A DNA stretch of 64,000 nt from Actinocatenispora thailandica. GTDB lineage: Bacteria; Actinomycetota; Actinomycetes; Mycobacteriales; Micromonosporaceae. The notes beneath the pieces are model-generated. The model was not told the origin of the DNA and searched no databases. It worked only from the letters and a program-made list of their open reading frames with translations. Position 1 is the first letter of the stretch; every line of letters begins with the position of its first letter. The position numbers and the translations under genes were made by a program. Location of the stretch: contig NZ_AP023355.1 of NCBI RefSeq assembly GCF_016865425.1, positions 7,190,198 through 7,254,197 on the forward strand, read 5' to 3'. Shown piece after piece: positions 63,006-64,000 of the stretch.

Positions 63006-63682
63006 TCAGGTCGTGACCGGGACGTACTCGCTGTCCCGGTAGAGGTGCTCGGGATCGTGGCGAGGCGGGACGAGCGGGCTCGCGGCCCGAGCCGGTACAG
63101 CTGCTGGAAGCTCATGATCAGCGGTCGCCAGGCATCCGGGTCGACGTGGTCGGCCCGGTCCGCGGCGCGGATCTCGTCGTGCACCCAGACCCGGCGGACG
63201 AGCACCTCGAACGCCACGATCTTGCCGGACTCCCGGTCGTTGTCGGCGGCGACCGGATGTGCCGCGGCGAGTGTCGCCTCCATCGCGACCGGGCACTCGG
63301 CGACGCGCGGCGGCGTCACGGTCTCCGATGGCAGCGGCGTCAGCCGTGCGGTGCCGAACTTGTCCGGCTCGTACCGGTAGCCGCGGGTGGCCCTGACCGC
63401 CGACACACAGGGGTTGCCGGTGGTGAGCGCGAGCCGATCGACCGCATCGGCCTGCTCGTCGGAGGGCAGGTTCAACACGCACTCCCCGGTACGGCGGAGG
63501 TTACGCGCGGTCTGCGAGCCGGCGCCGAGGCCGAGCACGCCGCGCCGGCCGAGCCAGAACGCGGACGACATCGGGGCCAGATTGGCCGTGCCGTCCGGGT
63601 TCTCGGTGGACAGCAGGACCACCGGGGTGCCCCAGTACAGGATGCTCGGCGCCATCTGGGTGTGGCTGTTCTCGTACTCCAT
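63006..63682 (-). pseudogene. Flavin reductase family gene with one-base frameshift near the 3' end
   Basis: The product from ATG 63682 resembles FMN-binding flavin reductase-like proteins: ILYWGTPVVLLSTENPDGT, then LAPMSSAFWLG, GLGAGSQTARNLRRTGE and CVLNLPSD. After SFQQLYRLGPRARSSRLATI the frame shifts at 63051-63053; adding one C there gives EHLYRDSEYVPVTT and the stop at 63006 (225 residues). Without it the frame runs on for ~90 unrelated residues. The break may be real or a sequencing error; little of the domain is lost. Confidence 0.82.
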
Positions 63683-63856
63683 GCTGCCAGTCTCCGGGCG
63701 TGCGCCGGCGGTGGCTGGCGGGAATCGGCCGACGCGTTGGCGCCGCCGACCTCGCGCCGGGCGGCCGAGCCGGGCCGGTCGCGCCGGGCAGTGAACTACC
63801 GATCCGTGACTGATTCGGCGGCCCCGGTCGCGCCCGTAGCGTTCCTCGTACCGACA

Positions 63857-63928
63857 GGGCAACGCCCGGCGGCACCGGCGGGGCAACGCCCGGCCGCACC
63901 GGCGGGGCAACGCCCGGCCGCACCGGCG
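63857..63928. repeat. 24-bp tandem repeat, three copies
   Basis: Copies at 63857-63880, 63881-63904 and 63905-63928; the first differs by one base. On the plus strand an open frame from GTG 63806 reads the units as GQRPAAPA and stays open to the window end, but it has no ribosome site and is probably not a gene. Confidence 0.92.
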
Positions 63929-63985
63929 GAGCGTCCGTCGGTCGCGCCGATGCGGCAACCGTCGGTCGCGCCGAGACGAGACAAC

Positions 63986-64000
63986 AGGAGGAAGTCATGG
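63986..64000 (+). CDS. Start of the next gene (only first codon visible)
   Basis: AGGAGG at 63986-63991 followed by ATG at 63997-63999 is a textbook ribosome site and start. The product lies outside the window, so nothing can be said about its function. Confidence 0.6.

Overview
The window is a chromosomal segment of a very high-GC, GTG-start-rich actinobacterium. It carries the purine genes, bldC, a DUF3073 gene, a valine dehydrogenase gene, a mycothiol-type isomerase, XRE/DUF397 pairs and the tRNA-Ser / SRP RNA / dnaX / ybaB / recR block. The gene order around purF-purM-DUF3073-vdh-bldC matches the Streptomyces coelicolor arrangement as I remember it, and many small traits suggest a filamentous actinomycete such as a member of the Micromonosporaceae. 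The genus cannot be fixed from sequence alone.

Region by region. (1) 1-5381: end of purB, a truncated purC remnant partly replaced by an opposite-strand membrane protein gene, then purS-purQ-purL. (2) 5382-6092: a repeat-rich spacer with 41-bp inverted arms. (3) 6093-12574: a ComB-like protein, a PadR-controlled ABC exporter set, and a large repeat-tailed membrane protein. (4) 12723-22146: the conserved block SCP-like gene, purF, purM, DUF3073, vdh, DUF8083-like gene and bldC. It is interrupted after purM by a putative graspetide (ATP-grasp RiPP) locus and a diiron ferritin-like gene. (5) 22386-31538: nitroreductase, PrsW-type protease, a beta-oxidation pair, a secreted polysaccharide lyase, a methyltransferase, a decayed Nudix gene and a thioesterase. 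(6) 31614-33792: an accessory patch with a frameshifted DUF397 gene, its XRE partner and four overlapping small genes. (7) 34056-42807: thioesterase, FadR-type regulator, Dps, PucR regulator with alanine dehydrogenase, a ZIP transporter, an MDMPI-type enzyme and an AraC/VOC pair. (8) 43139-44121: a poly-cysteine leader ORF in front of a PIG-L deacetylase, followed by palindromes and tandem repeats. (9) 44439-54522: LLM oxidoreductase, a two-component system with lipoprotein and ABC exporter, DUF1206 and lipid kinase genes, DNA polymerase IV and an MmcQ-like gene. (10) 54559-64000: an ArsR/CDF metal-efflux divergon with a half GNAT gene, tRNA-Ser, SRP RNA, dnaX, a palindrome plus an IS481-family insertion that splits dnaX from ybaB-recR, an NADP oxidoreductase, a frameshifted flavin reductase, and the ribosome binding site of the next gene.

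The most notable observations are the purC remnant inside the purine cluster, the graspetide insert, the poly-Cys leader, the nested CTAG insertions after dnaX, a hairpin repeat family shared by the purL and purM tails, and two independent single-base frameshifts with the same CCCGAG context that may be real decay or assembly error.
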